Shown: in pieces, positions 1 to 6,517 of the stretch | How positions within the stretch are numbered: the stretch's first letter is position 1 | How the letters are laid out: every line of letters starts with the position of its first letter | Source of the DNA: Phycisphaerales bacterium | Lineage (GTDB): Bacteria; Planctomycetota; Phycisphaerae; Sedimentisphaerales; Anaerohalosphaeraceae | Direction: 5' to 3' | Assembly (NCBI GenBank): GCA_003152975.1 | Contig: PMBP01000205.1 | Location: 1,582 to 14,901, forward strand | Length of the DNA stretch: 13,320 bases | Made by a program: the position numbers and the translations under genes | Notes under the pieces: generated by a model | Told to the model about the DNA's origin: nothing | Databases searched by the model: none | The model's input: only the letters and a program-made list of their open reading frames with translations

Positions 1-963
1 AATGACGGCGTTGGAATAGCGGAAGGTGGAGACCAGCGCCGAGCGGGCGTCGTGCATATACGCGCCGGAGCCGCCGGAGCTGTACTGCATCGACGCGGCA
101 ACGCCGGCATCATAACACAGGGCTCCGATGGCCTCGCGCTGTGCGGCGGTGGTCGCATAATCGGGCGTCAGATCCATCCGGCTCCAGTTGTAGGCCCCGC
201 CGAGTCCGTCGCCGCCGCGGGTGGTGGCGGTCTGCGTGACGGATCCGACGCGGATCGTTTTGGTCTGGCGGCCGACGCCGGCGATGGGCCATTGGCTGTA
301 GCGCATGAACTGGGCCATGGCCGTGGCCACGCAGCCGTCGTAATAATGGTTTGGCGTGTAATAATCATAACAGTAGGCGTTGGTTCCCCAGGCGGTATCC
401 TGGCCCCAGGTTGTGCTCATCAAGGCGGGAACCCGGACATCCGAGATCGACATCGCGTTTCCGGCGGCCGCCGTCGCGGCAGAAACTTTGAGTTTGCGCC
501 ATTTGATTTTGGCCTTCAAGGAACCGATCCGGGCCATCAGATCCTGATTGGTCCAGGGATTGCCCTGGTTGAGGCGCGCTTCGAGGCGTTTGGCAGCGTC
601 GATGCGGGAAGGCAGGTCGCGACTGACCAGTGCGCCGAGGGCGTTGTCGGGGGAAGGATCAAAGTACGCATACCCGGACACGAAGCCCACGATGGGCTCG
701 ACCAAATCGTCGGCGGAGACGATTACGAATCCGGAAGGCAACAGATAGACAATATAGTAATCCAGGGATCCATCGCTGCCGTAATAGGCGTCGGTCCATT
801 CGATCACCCATCCGATCGAGGCGCCCAGGGGGGCGTCGGAGGAGTTGAGCCATCCGGTCACGGCATCCTCGGCCTGGGCCCGGGAGACAGGAGCGGCCCA
901 AAGCGAGCTCGATGCCAACGATATCAATACGATCAATGTGACAATGGATCTGTTCAGAGTCAT
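1..963 (-). CDS. Secreted C10 family (streptopain-like) cysteine peptidase, 3' end outside window
   Basis: A minus-strand frame is open from the ATG at 963 to the window edge (321 codons, no stop). I translated it by hand. Residues 1-24 form a signal peptide (basic start, hydrophobic core, cleavage near LWAA). Residues about 25-150 match the streptopain-type propeptide, including SGFVIVSADD (77-86) and PIVGFVSG (90-97). The mature domain starts near 170-180. It carries the nucleophile motif DGCVATAMAQFMRY, with the catalytic cysteine at residue 211, and a downstream SGGSGAY segment (296-302) like the glycine-rich substrate loop of the family. The catalytic His and Trp should lie beyond the edge. 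Family members are secreted zymogens that self-process and cleave extracellular proteins. A GGGGGTG stretch sits about 6 nt before the ATG as a ribosome site. The family call is strong; the substrate is unknown, and the C-terminus (often sorting or carbohydrate-binding domains) cannot be seen. Confidence 0.9.
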   Translation of the reverse strand, partial: MTLNRSIVTLIVLISLASSSLWAAPVSRAQAEDAVTGWLNSSDAPLGASIGWVIEWTDAYYGSDGSLDYYIVYLLPSGFVIVSADDLVEPIVGFVSGYAYFDPSPDNALGALVSRDLPSRIDAAKRLEARLNQGNPWTNQDLMARIGSLKAKIKWRKLKVSAATAAAGNAMSISDVRVPALMSTTWGQDTAWGTNAYCYDYYTPNHYYDGCVATAMAQFMRYSQWPIAGVGRQTKTIRVGSVTQTATTRGGDGLGGAYNWSRMDLTPDYATTAAQREAIGALCYDAGVAASMQYSSGGSGAYMHDARSALVSTFRYSNAVI

Positions 964-1105
964 GGTACACCCCCGTTGGCAGGACATCAATCTGCCACAA
1001 AAACGCTATTGCCTTCGTTCCGCTGGGCGGATGATCCGTACGACTCGCTGATTCGACCGTGCGCCTGAGGGCAGGTCCGACGAAGTGTATCACTAAAATT
1101 TACAT
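964..1105 (-). promoter_or_regulatory. Long, foldable 5' leader of the C10 peptidase mRNA
   Basis: This is the interval between the predicted start of transcription and the peptidase ATG. It is GC-rich and can form several short stems. The clearest is TGGCAG/CTGCCA around a 9-nt loop (977-997), just upstream of the ribosome site. Further upstream are a CCTG/CAGG stem enclosed by GACC/GGTC, and a CGGA/TCCG stem. I recognise no known riboswitch class. Regulatory function is inference from length and position alone. Confidence 0.35.
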
Positions 1106-1111
1106 AATGGG

Positions 1112-1140
1112 ATTATACCAGAATGCGTGCTTTATGTCAA
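1112..1140 (-). promoter_or_regulatory. Consensus sigma70-type promoter of the C10 peptidase gene
   Basis: Read on the minus strand, TTGACA (1140-1135) and TATAAT (1117-1112) are separated by exactly 17 nt, a perfect match to the housekeeping consensus in both boxes. Transcription should start near 1105. That leaves a leader of about 140 nt before the ATG at 963. The surrounding 1086-1190 stretch is AT-rich, as expected for a strong promoter. Confidence 0.75.
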
Positions 1141-1232
1141 GGAAATATTAATGATATATTAAGACTTGTTAATGCACTAAAAGGAGTAACCTTCGCTGGG
1201 ATTATCGGACGGTCCAGGCCGCAAAGAATCTA

Positions 1233-1261
1233 ACCACGGATTTTACGGATTACACGGATTA
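1233..1261. repeat. Short degenerate repeat of a CGGATTA/CGGATTT unit
   Basis: Three imperfect copies of an ACGGATT unit follow each other (ACGGATTTT, ACGGATTAC, ACGGATTAT) after the sequence ACC. From memory, similar ACGGATTACACGGATT strings occur as dispersed repeats in intergenic DNA of several bacterial genomes. Only this one copy lies in the window, so its repeated nature genome-wide is inferred. Confidence 0.4.
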
Positions 1262-1361
1262 TGGCGCCGCCCAGGGCGATCCGGTGCGCCCGGGCATGTC
1301 AGCAAACGCAAACTGATCGGCAATCGGTACGGTCCCCAGTCAGGTGTATCGGAGTCGGGGG

Positions 1362-1382
1362 CCAGAACCGAACCGGTTCTGG
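1362..1382. repeat. Perfect 8-bp inverted repeat (hairpin)
   Basis: The arms CCAGAACC (1362-1369) and GGTTCTGG (1375-1382) are perfect complements around a 5-nt loop. No T-run follows on either strand, so it is not a classical terminator. It sits where the composition switches from GC-rich to the AT-rich frame that follows. Confidence 0.4.
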
Positions 1383-1390
1383 ATTACCCT

Positions 1391-1912
1391 ACGGGATCTA
1401 AAGAGGACTTCTCGATTGATGTTAAGCCAACAACCCTGGCGATCATAACGACTCCTTGTTGTTCAATAAAAGATAAACTAATTACAATATGTCCCCTAAG
1501 ACCGCTCGATAAGGGATATTGGAAGCTTCCTGTAGCCAACCGAAATATCCTTCTGCTAAATACAGAGATTCCCTATAAAGATGGGATAACTCCCGAGCAA
1601 TGGGAAAATAAATTAACCCAAGAACAACGCAACAATTATGAAGCGGCAAAACCTGGATATGTATTTTACTCACTTTTTGTATATGCCCCCCACCCCTTAC
1701 TTCCAGAACATGATATAGAGATCGGGAAGAAAATACAAAAAAACGGATATTATAAAATCGACTTTCGCGAATGTTCATCTATTAAGTCTGAGAATATAAT
1801 AAAACCTGAGAAGCCAATTACAGGGCTACCCAAGATTCTTCAGTTATCTGAGATGACCCGAGGTGCTTTACGAATTAAGTTACAGTTCTATTATTCAGAA
1901 AAGGGGAATTAG
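1391..1912 (+). pseudogene. 5'-truncated AT-rich reading frame, unknown function
   Basis: A plus-strand frame is open from 1190 to the TAG at 1910-1912. It contains no ATG, GTG or TTG until a Met only 17 codons from the end. The protein-like part begins around 1391 and gives about 170 residues. It has a hydrophobic strand followed by cysteines (LAIITTPCCSI), then ITICPLRPL, a YVFYSLFVYAPHPLLPE segment and a Lys/Glu-rich C-terminal part. The layout loosely recalls small proteins with a 'strand-CD-strand-P' core that are often found on genomic islands, but I cannot name a family. Codon use is clearly more AT-rich than the neighbours, which suggests acquired DNA. I read it as a gene that lost its 5' end; the alternative is a start at an unusual codon. 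An opposite-strand frame at 1482-1778 covers the same DNA but looks less like a protein. Confidence 0.45.
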
Positions 1913-2012
1913 CATAACATTCTCAAACTGACGAGGATAGTGGGCAAAGGTATGACCACAACCGCCATCCGGTTGTAGTATTCGGGTTGCCCCTCCATCC
2001 ATGAGGTAAACC

Positions 2013-2222
2013 ATGCGAGTGTTCAAAAAGACCACAACGGCAAAAAAATGGACGATCGAGCTACGGGATCACTTGGACATAGTTCGGCGATTTCCAGGGC
2101 TGGCGGATAAAGACCTGTCGGAATCCCTGGGGCGGCGGATCTTGGATCTGGTCAATAACAAAGCATCCACCGATCCGCTGACTCCGGAGCTGATCCGCTG
2201 CGCTATGGCGATAGGCGTTTGA
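2013..2222 (+). pseudogene. N-terminal remnant of a tyrosine-type (phage) integrase
   Basis: The 69-codon product has a basic start with KKWTIELRDH, then RRFPGLADKDLSESLGRRI (around 25-43) and a short helix ending LTPELIR. This resembles, from memory, the first 65 or so residues of site-specific integrases common in planctomycetes: a strand pair followed by the beginning of the SAM-like DNA-binding domain. The catalytic domain with its Arg-His-Arg-Tyr residues is absent. A good ribosome site, GAGG (2003-2006), lies 6 nt before the ATG, so the 5' end looks intact. The last codons run into the 3' end of the convergent DUF72 gene and overlap it by 20 bp, so the integrase-like sequence stops within a few bases of that gene's stop codon. 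A genuine small protein is possible but less likely. The family call rests on pattern memory, not on a search. Confidence 0.55.
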
Positions 2223-3153
2223 CGAGACGGTCGAGGGTCAGGGGGGCACAGCCCTCGAAGTGGTTGTTGGCGTGGACGAAGGTTCGCATCTTGCGGAACA
2301 TGTTCTGGCGGAGGATCGCGATGACGGCGGCGAGGGATTCGTCCTGGGGCAGGAGGACACGGTCCCAGCGGCCGTCGGCGAGTTTTTCGATCTGGCTACG
2401 GTCGGGGCCATGGAGGCGGATCACGCAGGGGCCTCCGGTGGCGATGTCGTGTTCGGTGGCGACCTCGGCAATGGGGGGCATGTAGTAGCCCTCGATGAGG
2501 ACGACACCGAGGGAACGGCGGCGGAGGAAATCGAAGAAACCCTTGACGAGGTAGTTGGGATTGCGGATCTCGACGGCGAAGGAAAACCCGGCCGGGAGCG
2601 CATCAAAGAAGGCGTCGAGTTTTTCGATGAAGGCGTCCAGCGAGGGCATCTTGTTGCGGTTGAGATATTCAAACTGGAAGATCAAGGGACCCAGGCGCGA
2701 CCGCATGGGGGCGAGGCGCTGGAGGAAGTCGGCCATCAGGCCGACATCGAGGAAGTGGGGATTGGGGCGGTTGGCGAAGGCGGCATAGACGGGCGGTTGT
2801 TTGGCGTAGAAGTGGGTCAGGGTAATCGAGTTTGGGACTTTGACGGAGAAGAGGAAATCGTCGGGGACGGCCTCGGCGAATTCACGGGGCTCGTTGGGGG
2901 CGGGGAGCTTGATGCCCGGCGGAAAGAGGGACCAGAACCACGAGTCGATCTCGACGGTGTCGAAGATGTGGGCATAGGCGCTGAGATAGTCGGCGGGGCC
3001 GCCGGAGAGGTTGGGGCGATAGACCAAGCCCTTCCACGCGTCGAACTTCCACGAGCAGGCGCCGACGCGGAGGAGGCCGCGAAATTCTTCGGGCACCGAA
3101 ATCCGCGACAGAGCAGGGGGTTTATTGTCCCACAAGGGCAGGGAACATTCCAT
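2203..3153 (-). CDS. DUF72 (YecE-like) family protein
   Basis: A 316-residue protein with the hallmarks of the DUF72 TIM-barrel family: an early GACSW strand (31-35), FDTVEIDSWFW (63-73) in place of the usual FNTVEINSTFY, FLFSVKVPNSIT, GPLIFQFE, FAVEIRNPNYL, and the C-terminal signature HANNHFEGCAPLT. The length fits the family (about 240-320). It is cytosolic with no signal peptide. Its biochemical role is not established; YecE-like proteins have no agreed function. The ATG at 3153 lies 32 bp inside the end of the upstream marC gene, which suggests a transcription unit with translational coupling. An AAAGGG stretch is placed about 6 nt upstream. A GTG about 20 codons in is an alternative start that would remove the overlap. 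The gene converges on the integrase remnant. Confidence 0.88.
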   Translation of the reverse strand: MECSLPLWDNKPPALSRISVPEEFRGLLRVGACSWKFDAWKGLVYRPNLSGGPADYLSAYAHIFDTVEIDSWFWSLFPPGIKLPAPNEPREFAEAVPDDFLFSVKVPNSITLTHFYAKQPPVYAAFANRPNPHFLDVGLMADFLQRLAPMRSRLGPLIFQFEYLNRNKMPSLDAFIEKLDAFFDALPAGFSFAVEIRNPNYLVKGFFDFLRRRSLGVVLIEGYYMPPIAEVATEHDIATGGPCVIRLHGPDRSQIEKLADGRWDRVLLPQDESLAAVIAILRQNMFRKMRTFVHANNHFEGCAPLTLDRLVKRLSP

Positions 3154-3715
3154 AGACGCCCTTTCGGATCATCATGACGGCGATGGCGGCCAGGATGAGA
3201 CTGGCGACTTTGGAGAAGGCCTGGGACCCGGCCTTGCCGAGATGGCGGGCCCAGAAGTCGGCCGACAGGAGGACCAGGGCGGCCAGGCCGATGTTGGCGA
3301 CGAGTGCCAGGATCGTGGCGGTGTGGCCGTGGATATCGACGAGCATCAGTTCGGTGGTCAGCACGGCCGGGCCGACGATCAGGGGGATGCCGAGGGGGAC
3401 GGCGCCGATGGTGTCGATGCGGCGGGCGTATTTAATGCCGCTGACCAGGTCGATGGTGGCGATGATGAACAGGAGCACGCCGCCGGCGACCATGAAGTCG
3501 TACATGGTGATTCCCAACCGGTCGAAAAGAAATTGGCCGAGGTACAGGAAACCGACGGCCACGGGCAAGGCGGTGAGGATCGACTGGCGGATGATGTGGC
3601 GGCGTTTGTCGGTGGGCATGCCGTCGGTGAGGCCCAGAAACATCGGTAAGGTCCCGATGATGTCCACGGCAACAAACAGCGGCACGAAGGCCAGAAGAAA
3701 GTTGTTGATCGTCAT
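3122..3715 (-). CDS. MarC family integral membrane protein (UPF0056)
   Basis: A 197-residue, strongly hydrophobic protein with about six membrane helices, the normal size for MarC/UPF0056. Family motifs seen are VAVDIIGTLPMFLGL (16-30), the variant of the NP-G-P loop, and VGPAVLTTELML in the middle of the protein. It resides in the inner membrane. The family's function is uncertain; the early link to multiple antibiotic resistance was not upheld, and a transporter role is only suspected. The frame extends upstream of 3715, but the ATG at 3715 is chosen because GAGGAA lies 6 nt before it and the membrane protein begins there (MTINNFLLAF). It is first in a likely two-gene unit with the DUF72 gene and is divergent from mprF. 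Confidence 0.9.
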   Translation of the reverse strand: MTINNFLLAFVPLFVAVDIIGTLPMFLGLTDGMPTDKRRHIIRQSILTALPVAVGFLYLGQFLFDRLGITMYDFMVAGGVLLFIIATIDLVSGIKYARRIDTIGAVPLGIPLIVGPAVLTTELMLVDIHGHTATILALVANIGLAALVLLSADFWARHLGKAGSQAFSKVASLILAAIAVMMIRKGVYGMFPALVGQ

Positions 3716-3735
3716 AATCGTTCCTCGCAGGTTCA

Positions 3736-3756
3736 GCGGGCGGGATCGATGCCCGC
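3736..3756 (-). repeat. Hairpin in the marC leader
   Basis: GCGGGC (3736-3741) pairs with GCCCGC (3751-3756) around a 9-nt loop. It lies in the predicted marC leader, about 20 nt before the ATG and upstream of the GAGGAA ribosome site. It is short, so the role is uncertain. Confidence 0.25.
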
Positions 3757-3769
3757 GATCGCACCGGTC

Positions 3770-3798
3770 ACTGTACCGGCCCGGCCGGGCGGGGGCAA
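3770..3798 (-). promoter_or_regulatory. Probable promoter of marC-DUF72
   Basis: On the minus strand TTGCCC (3798-3793) and TACAGT (3775-3770) are 17 nt apart, giving a start near 3763 and a leader of about 48 nt. Two inverted repeats cover it: a perfect 12-bp palindrome, GCCCGGCCGGGC (3779-3790), inside the spacer, and CCGGT/ACCGG (3764-3768 and 3775-3779) flanking the -10 box. Confidence 0.45.
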
Positions 3799-3838
3799 GC
3801 GAATTTCCGCAGATCCGGAGCGGCAACGATCGGAGGTC

Positions 3839-3867
3839 TGGACAAGCGCGGGGTATGCCTTTACAAT
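3839..3867 (+). promoter_or_regulatory. Probable mprF promoter
   Basis: TGGACA (3839-3844) and TACAAT (3862-3867) each differ from consensus by one base and are 17 nt apart. Transcription would start near 3874, leaving a leader of only about 22 nt before the ATG at 3896. Confidence 0.55.
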
Positions 3868-3895
3868 GCCCGTTAATGTCGTTCGGAAATAACCC

Positions 3896-6442
3896 ATGAA
3901 GAAATGGCTTGCCATAGCCGGACCGATCGTCAGCTTTGTGCTGTTTGTGGCGGCGCTGACGATCCTGTACGAAAAGCTGCACCATGTTCGCATCCGCGAC
4001 ATCCGGGGTGCCCTGCTGGCGATCGCTCCCTGGGCATTGGTAGCGGCGGGGGCTTTGACACTGGCCGATTACGCGGCGCTGACGCTGTACGACCGGCTTG
4101 CGCTGCGGTTTCTCGGGCAACGGCTGCGGTACCGCGACACGGCGCTGGCGTCGTTCGTGGGGTATGTGTTCAGCCACAACGCCAGTTTTGCCGGGGGCGG
4201 GGCGGCGCGGTTTCGGATGTTCACGACGCTGGGGGTGTCGGTGACGGATGTGGCGCGGCTGGTGGTGTTCGACGGCGTGACCTTCTGGCTGGGATTTTGC
4301 GCGCTGCTGTCGGCGGGATTTTTGCTGGGGCTGTTTTCGATCCCGGAGAAACTGGCGATCGCGCCGGGGCTGGTGCGCGGAATCGCGGGTCTGGTGGGGC
4401 TGGGCGTGGCGGGATACCTGGTCGTTCTGGGCATCCGGCGGGGGTCGCTGACAATATGGGGCCGGACGCTGTCGATTCCGTCGCTGCGGCTGGGGCTGGG
4501 TCAGGTCCTATTGTCGGCGGTGGACTGGTTGCTGGCGGCGGCGGTGCCGTATGTTTTGTTGCCGACATCAGGGGTATCATATGGATATTTTCTGGGGGTG
4601 TTTCTGCTGGCCCAGATGGCGGGGGTGCTCAGCGCGGTGCCGGGCGGCCTGGGCGTGGTGGAGACGGTGGCGGTGTTTTTGCTGTCGGACCGGATGGACT
4701 CGTCGACGATCGTCGGGACGCTGCTGGTGTATCGGCTGCTGTACTACCTGGGGCCGCTGGTGATCGCGTCGGGGATTTTGGGCGGCGTGGAATTGGCGGG
4801 GCGGCGGGCACTCCTTCGGATTCCCGGGCGTATTCTGGGCGCCATCAGTTCGACCTTCGTGCCGTATGTGATCTCGGTCCTGGTCTTTCTAGCCGGATTG
4901 ATCCTGATGGTCTCCGGATCGCTGGCGACGGATCCCGGGCGGTTGCATCGGCTCAGGATGTTTGTGCCCCTTCCGGCGATCGAGATCTCGCATTTCCTGG
5001 GCAGTATTCTCGGGTCCGGGTTGCTGATCTTGTCCTACGGACTCCAGCGTCGGCTGCGGGTCAGTTTCAACCTGATTCTGATCTTTCTGGCGTTCGGGAT
5101 TGTCGCCCTGCTGGTCAAGGGGCTTGGGGTGGAGGAGGCCGTTGTGTTGCTGCTCTTTGGGGCGATCATGATTCCCTGCCGGGGGCATTTCTATCGGAAG
5201 TCGTCGCTGTTGACGCAGCCGTTTTCGGCGACCTGGACCTTGTGGACGCTGACGGCAGTGACCTGCACGATCTGGATCGGGCTGGTCAGCTTCAGGCATA
5301 TTCCGTATTCGTCGGAGTTGTGGTGGCAATTCGCGTTCAATGCGCACGCGCCGCGGTCGATGCGGGCCACGACGGCGTCGGTGGTGATCCTGCTGGTTTA
5401 CGCGCTGATCCGCCTGCTGCATCCCGCGGCCCCGAAACGCATCGAGGCGCCGGACGATATGGAGCGGGCGCGCATCCGCGGATTGGTGGAGGCGTGTCCT
5501 CGCTCGTCGGCGCATCTGGCCCTGTTGCCGGACAAGCGGTTTTCGTGGAGCCCGGACGGCAAGGCGTTTGTGATGTACGCGGTGGAGGGACGGAGTTGGA
5601 TCACGATGGGGGATCCGATCGGGCCGGAGGAGTCCTGGTCGGAAGCGATCTGGCAGTTCCGCGATCTGTGCGACGGGTATTCGGGCTGGCCGGTGTTTTA
5701 CCAGATCGGGCGGGAAACGCTTTCGTATTACACGGATCTGGGGTTGAGTTTTCACAAGCTGGGGGAAGAGGCCCGCGTTGAGCTGCCCGGTTTTTCGCTG
5801 GAGGGAAATGCCCGCAGGGATTTTCGGAACATGCGCAACAAGTACCAGCGGCAGGGATACCGAGTGGAGATTCTTGCGGCCGAGGAGGTCCCGGCGCATC
5901 TGGACGCGATGGAGACGATTTCGAACCGATGGCTATCGCTCAAGCACGCGCGGGAGAAACGGTTTTCGCTGGGGTCGTTCGATCGCGACTATTTGTCGGC
6001 CTTGCCGGCCGTGGTGGTTCGGAACGATCGGGAGATCATCGGCTTTAGCAATTTGTGGCTGGCGGGAAACCGGGAGGAGTGTTCGGTGGATTTGACGCGA
6101 TACGATCCCGAGTCGGGCCATGGGGTGATGGATTATCTGTTCGTGGAGCTGATGCTCTGGGGGCAACGCCAGGGGTATCGGTGGTTTAACCTGGGGATGT
6201 CGCCGCTGTCGGGGATGGAAGCGCGGCGCCGCGCGCCGCTGTGGCAAAAGGTGGGAGGGTTGATCTACCGGCACGCGGAGCATTTCTACAATTTCAAAGG
6301 ATTGAATCACTACAAGGCCAAGTTTTCCCCGGAGTGGACTCCGCGGTATCTGGCCTGTCCGCGCGGGTGGCAGTTGCCGACGATCCTGGCCAACCTGATT
6401 TCGCTGATTTCGGGCGGGGCGTCGGGGTCCTTACGGAAATAG
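3896..6442 (+). CDS. mprF: Bifunctional aminoacyl-phosphatidylglycerol synthase/flippase (MprF)
   Basis: An 848-residue protein, matching the usual length of full MprF (about 840). Residues 1 to about 500 hold many membrane helices, including the lysylphosphatidylglycerol synthetase/flippase region with NASFAGGGAARF and VPGGLGVVETV. Residues about 510-848 form the soluble DUF2156 (GNAT-like) aminoacyl-transferase domain. Visible signatures are FSWSPDGKAFVMY, TMGDPIG (570-576), RNMRNKY and NLGMSPLSG (765-773). The enzyme moves an amino acid, usually Lys or Ala, from charged tRNA onto phosphatidylglycerol, then flips the lipid outward. This lowers negative surface charge and gives resistance to cationic peptides. 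The amino acid used cannot be told from sequence alone. The ATG at 3896 has only a weak GGAA site but begins a typical basic-hydrophobic N-terminus (MKKWLAIAG). It stands as a single gene, divergent from marC, with no T-tailed terminator on its own strand. Confidence 0.93.
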   Translation: MKKWLAIAGPIVSFVLFVAALTILYEKLHHVRIRDIRGALLAIAPWALVAAGALTLADYAALTLYDRLALRFLGQRLRYRDTALASFVGYVFSHNASFAGGGAARFRMFTTLGVSVTDVARLVVFDGVTFWLGFCALLSAGFLLGLFSIPEKLAIAPGLVRGIAGLVGLGVAGYLVVLGIRRGSLTIWGRTLSIPSLRLGLGQVLLSAVDWLLAAAVPYVLLPTSGVSYGYFLGVFLLAQMAGVLSAVPGGLGVVETVAVFLLSDRMDSSTIVGTLLVYRLLYYLGPLVIASGILGGVELAGRRALLRIPGRILGAISSTFVPYVISVLVFLAGLILMVSGSLATDPGRLHRLRMFVPLPAIEISHFLGSILGSGLLILSYGLQRRLRVSFNLILIFLAFGIVALLVKGLGVEEAVVLLLFGAIMIPCRGHFYRKSSLLTQPFSATWTLWTLTAVTCTIWIGLVSFRHIPYSSELWWQFAFNAHAPRSMRATTASVVILLVYALIRLLHPAAPKRIEAPDDMERARIRGLVEACPRSSAHLALLPDKRFSWSPDGKAFVMYAVEGRSWITMGDPIGPEESWSEAIWQFRDLCDGYSGWPVFYQIGRETLSYYTDLGLSFHKLGEEARVELPGFSLEGNARRDFRNMRNKYQRQGYRVEILAAEEVPAHLDAMETISNRWLSLKHAREKRFSLGSFDRDYLSALPAVVVRNDREIIGFSNLWLAGNREECSVDLTRYDPESGHGVMDYLFVELMLWGQRQGYRWFNLGMSPLSGMEARRRAPLWQKVGGLIYRHAEHFYNFKGLNHYKAKFSPEWTPRYLACPRGWQLPTILANLISLISGGASGSLRK

Positions 6443-6462
6443 TTTGCCCGGGCAGTTGGCGC

Positions 6463-6498
6463 AAAAAAAAGGCCGAAGGGGGGATTCTCTTCGGCCTT
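6463..6498 (-). terminator. Intrinsic terminator of the coiled-coil protein gene
   Basis: The perfect 10-bp arms AAGGCCGAAG (6469-6478) and CTTCGGCCTT (6489-6498) enclose a 10-nt loop. On the minus strand they are followed by a run of eight T (plus-strand A run 6463-6470). It is 19 bp past the stop of the minus-strand gene. No T-run exists on the plus side, so it should not work efficiently for mprF. Confidence 0.85.
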
Positions 6499-6517
6499 GC
6501 ACTATCCGTCGAAACGG

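Larger units (their letters stand above)
1106..1390. other. Intergenic stretch without a convincing gene
   Basis: This stretch holds the AT-rich promoter zone of the peptidase gene (1112-1140), an AAGGAG sequence (1181-1186) with no usable start codon after it, a short GGATT-type repeat (1233-1261) and an 8-bp hairpin (1362-1382). A 46-codon frame beginning at the ATG at 1263 has a composition unlike a protein (Arg/Cys/Gln-rich, no recognisable motif) and I do not call it. Confidence 0.5.

Noticed and set aside
52..1068. Plus-strand 338-codon open frame at the left edge
   Set aside because: Antisense to the C10 peptidase, whose signal peptide, propeptide and GCVATAMAQ motif are unmistakable.
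964..1105. Known riboswitch (c-di-GMP, guanidine or cobalamin type) in the peptidase leader
   Set aside because: None of the conserved core sequences of these classes could be matched by eye; only generic stems are present.
1482..1778. Minus-strand 98-codon open frame
   Set aside because: Overlaps the plus-strand AT-rich frame, which is longer and more protein-like; no ribosome site or motif seen. Retained only as a counter-hypothesis.
2260..3177. Long plus-strand open frame (305 codons) opposite the DUF72 gene
   Set aside because: Gly/Glu/Asp-rich antisense shadow; the minus strand carries clear DUF72 motifs.
3904..5781. Plus-strand 625-codon open frame inside mprF
   Set aside because: Out-of-frame Gly/Ala/Arg-rich shadow of mprF with no motifs; a by-product of high GC.
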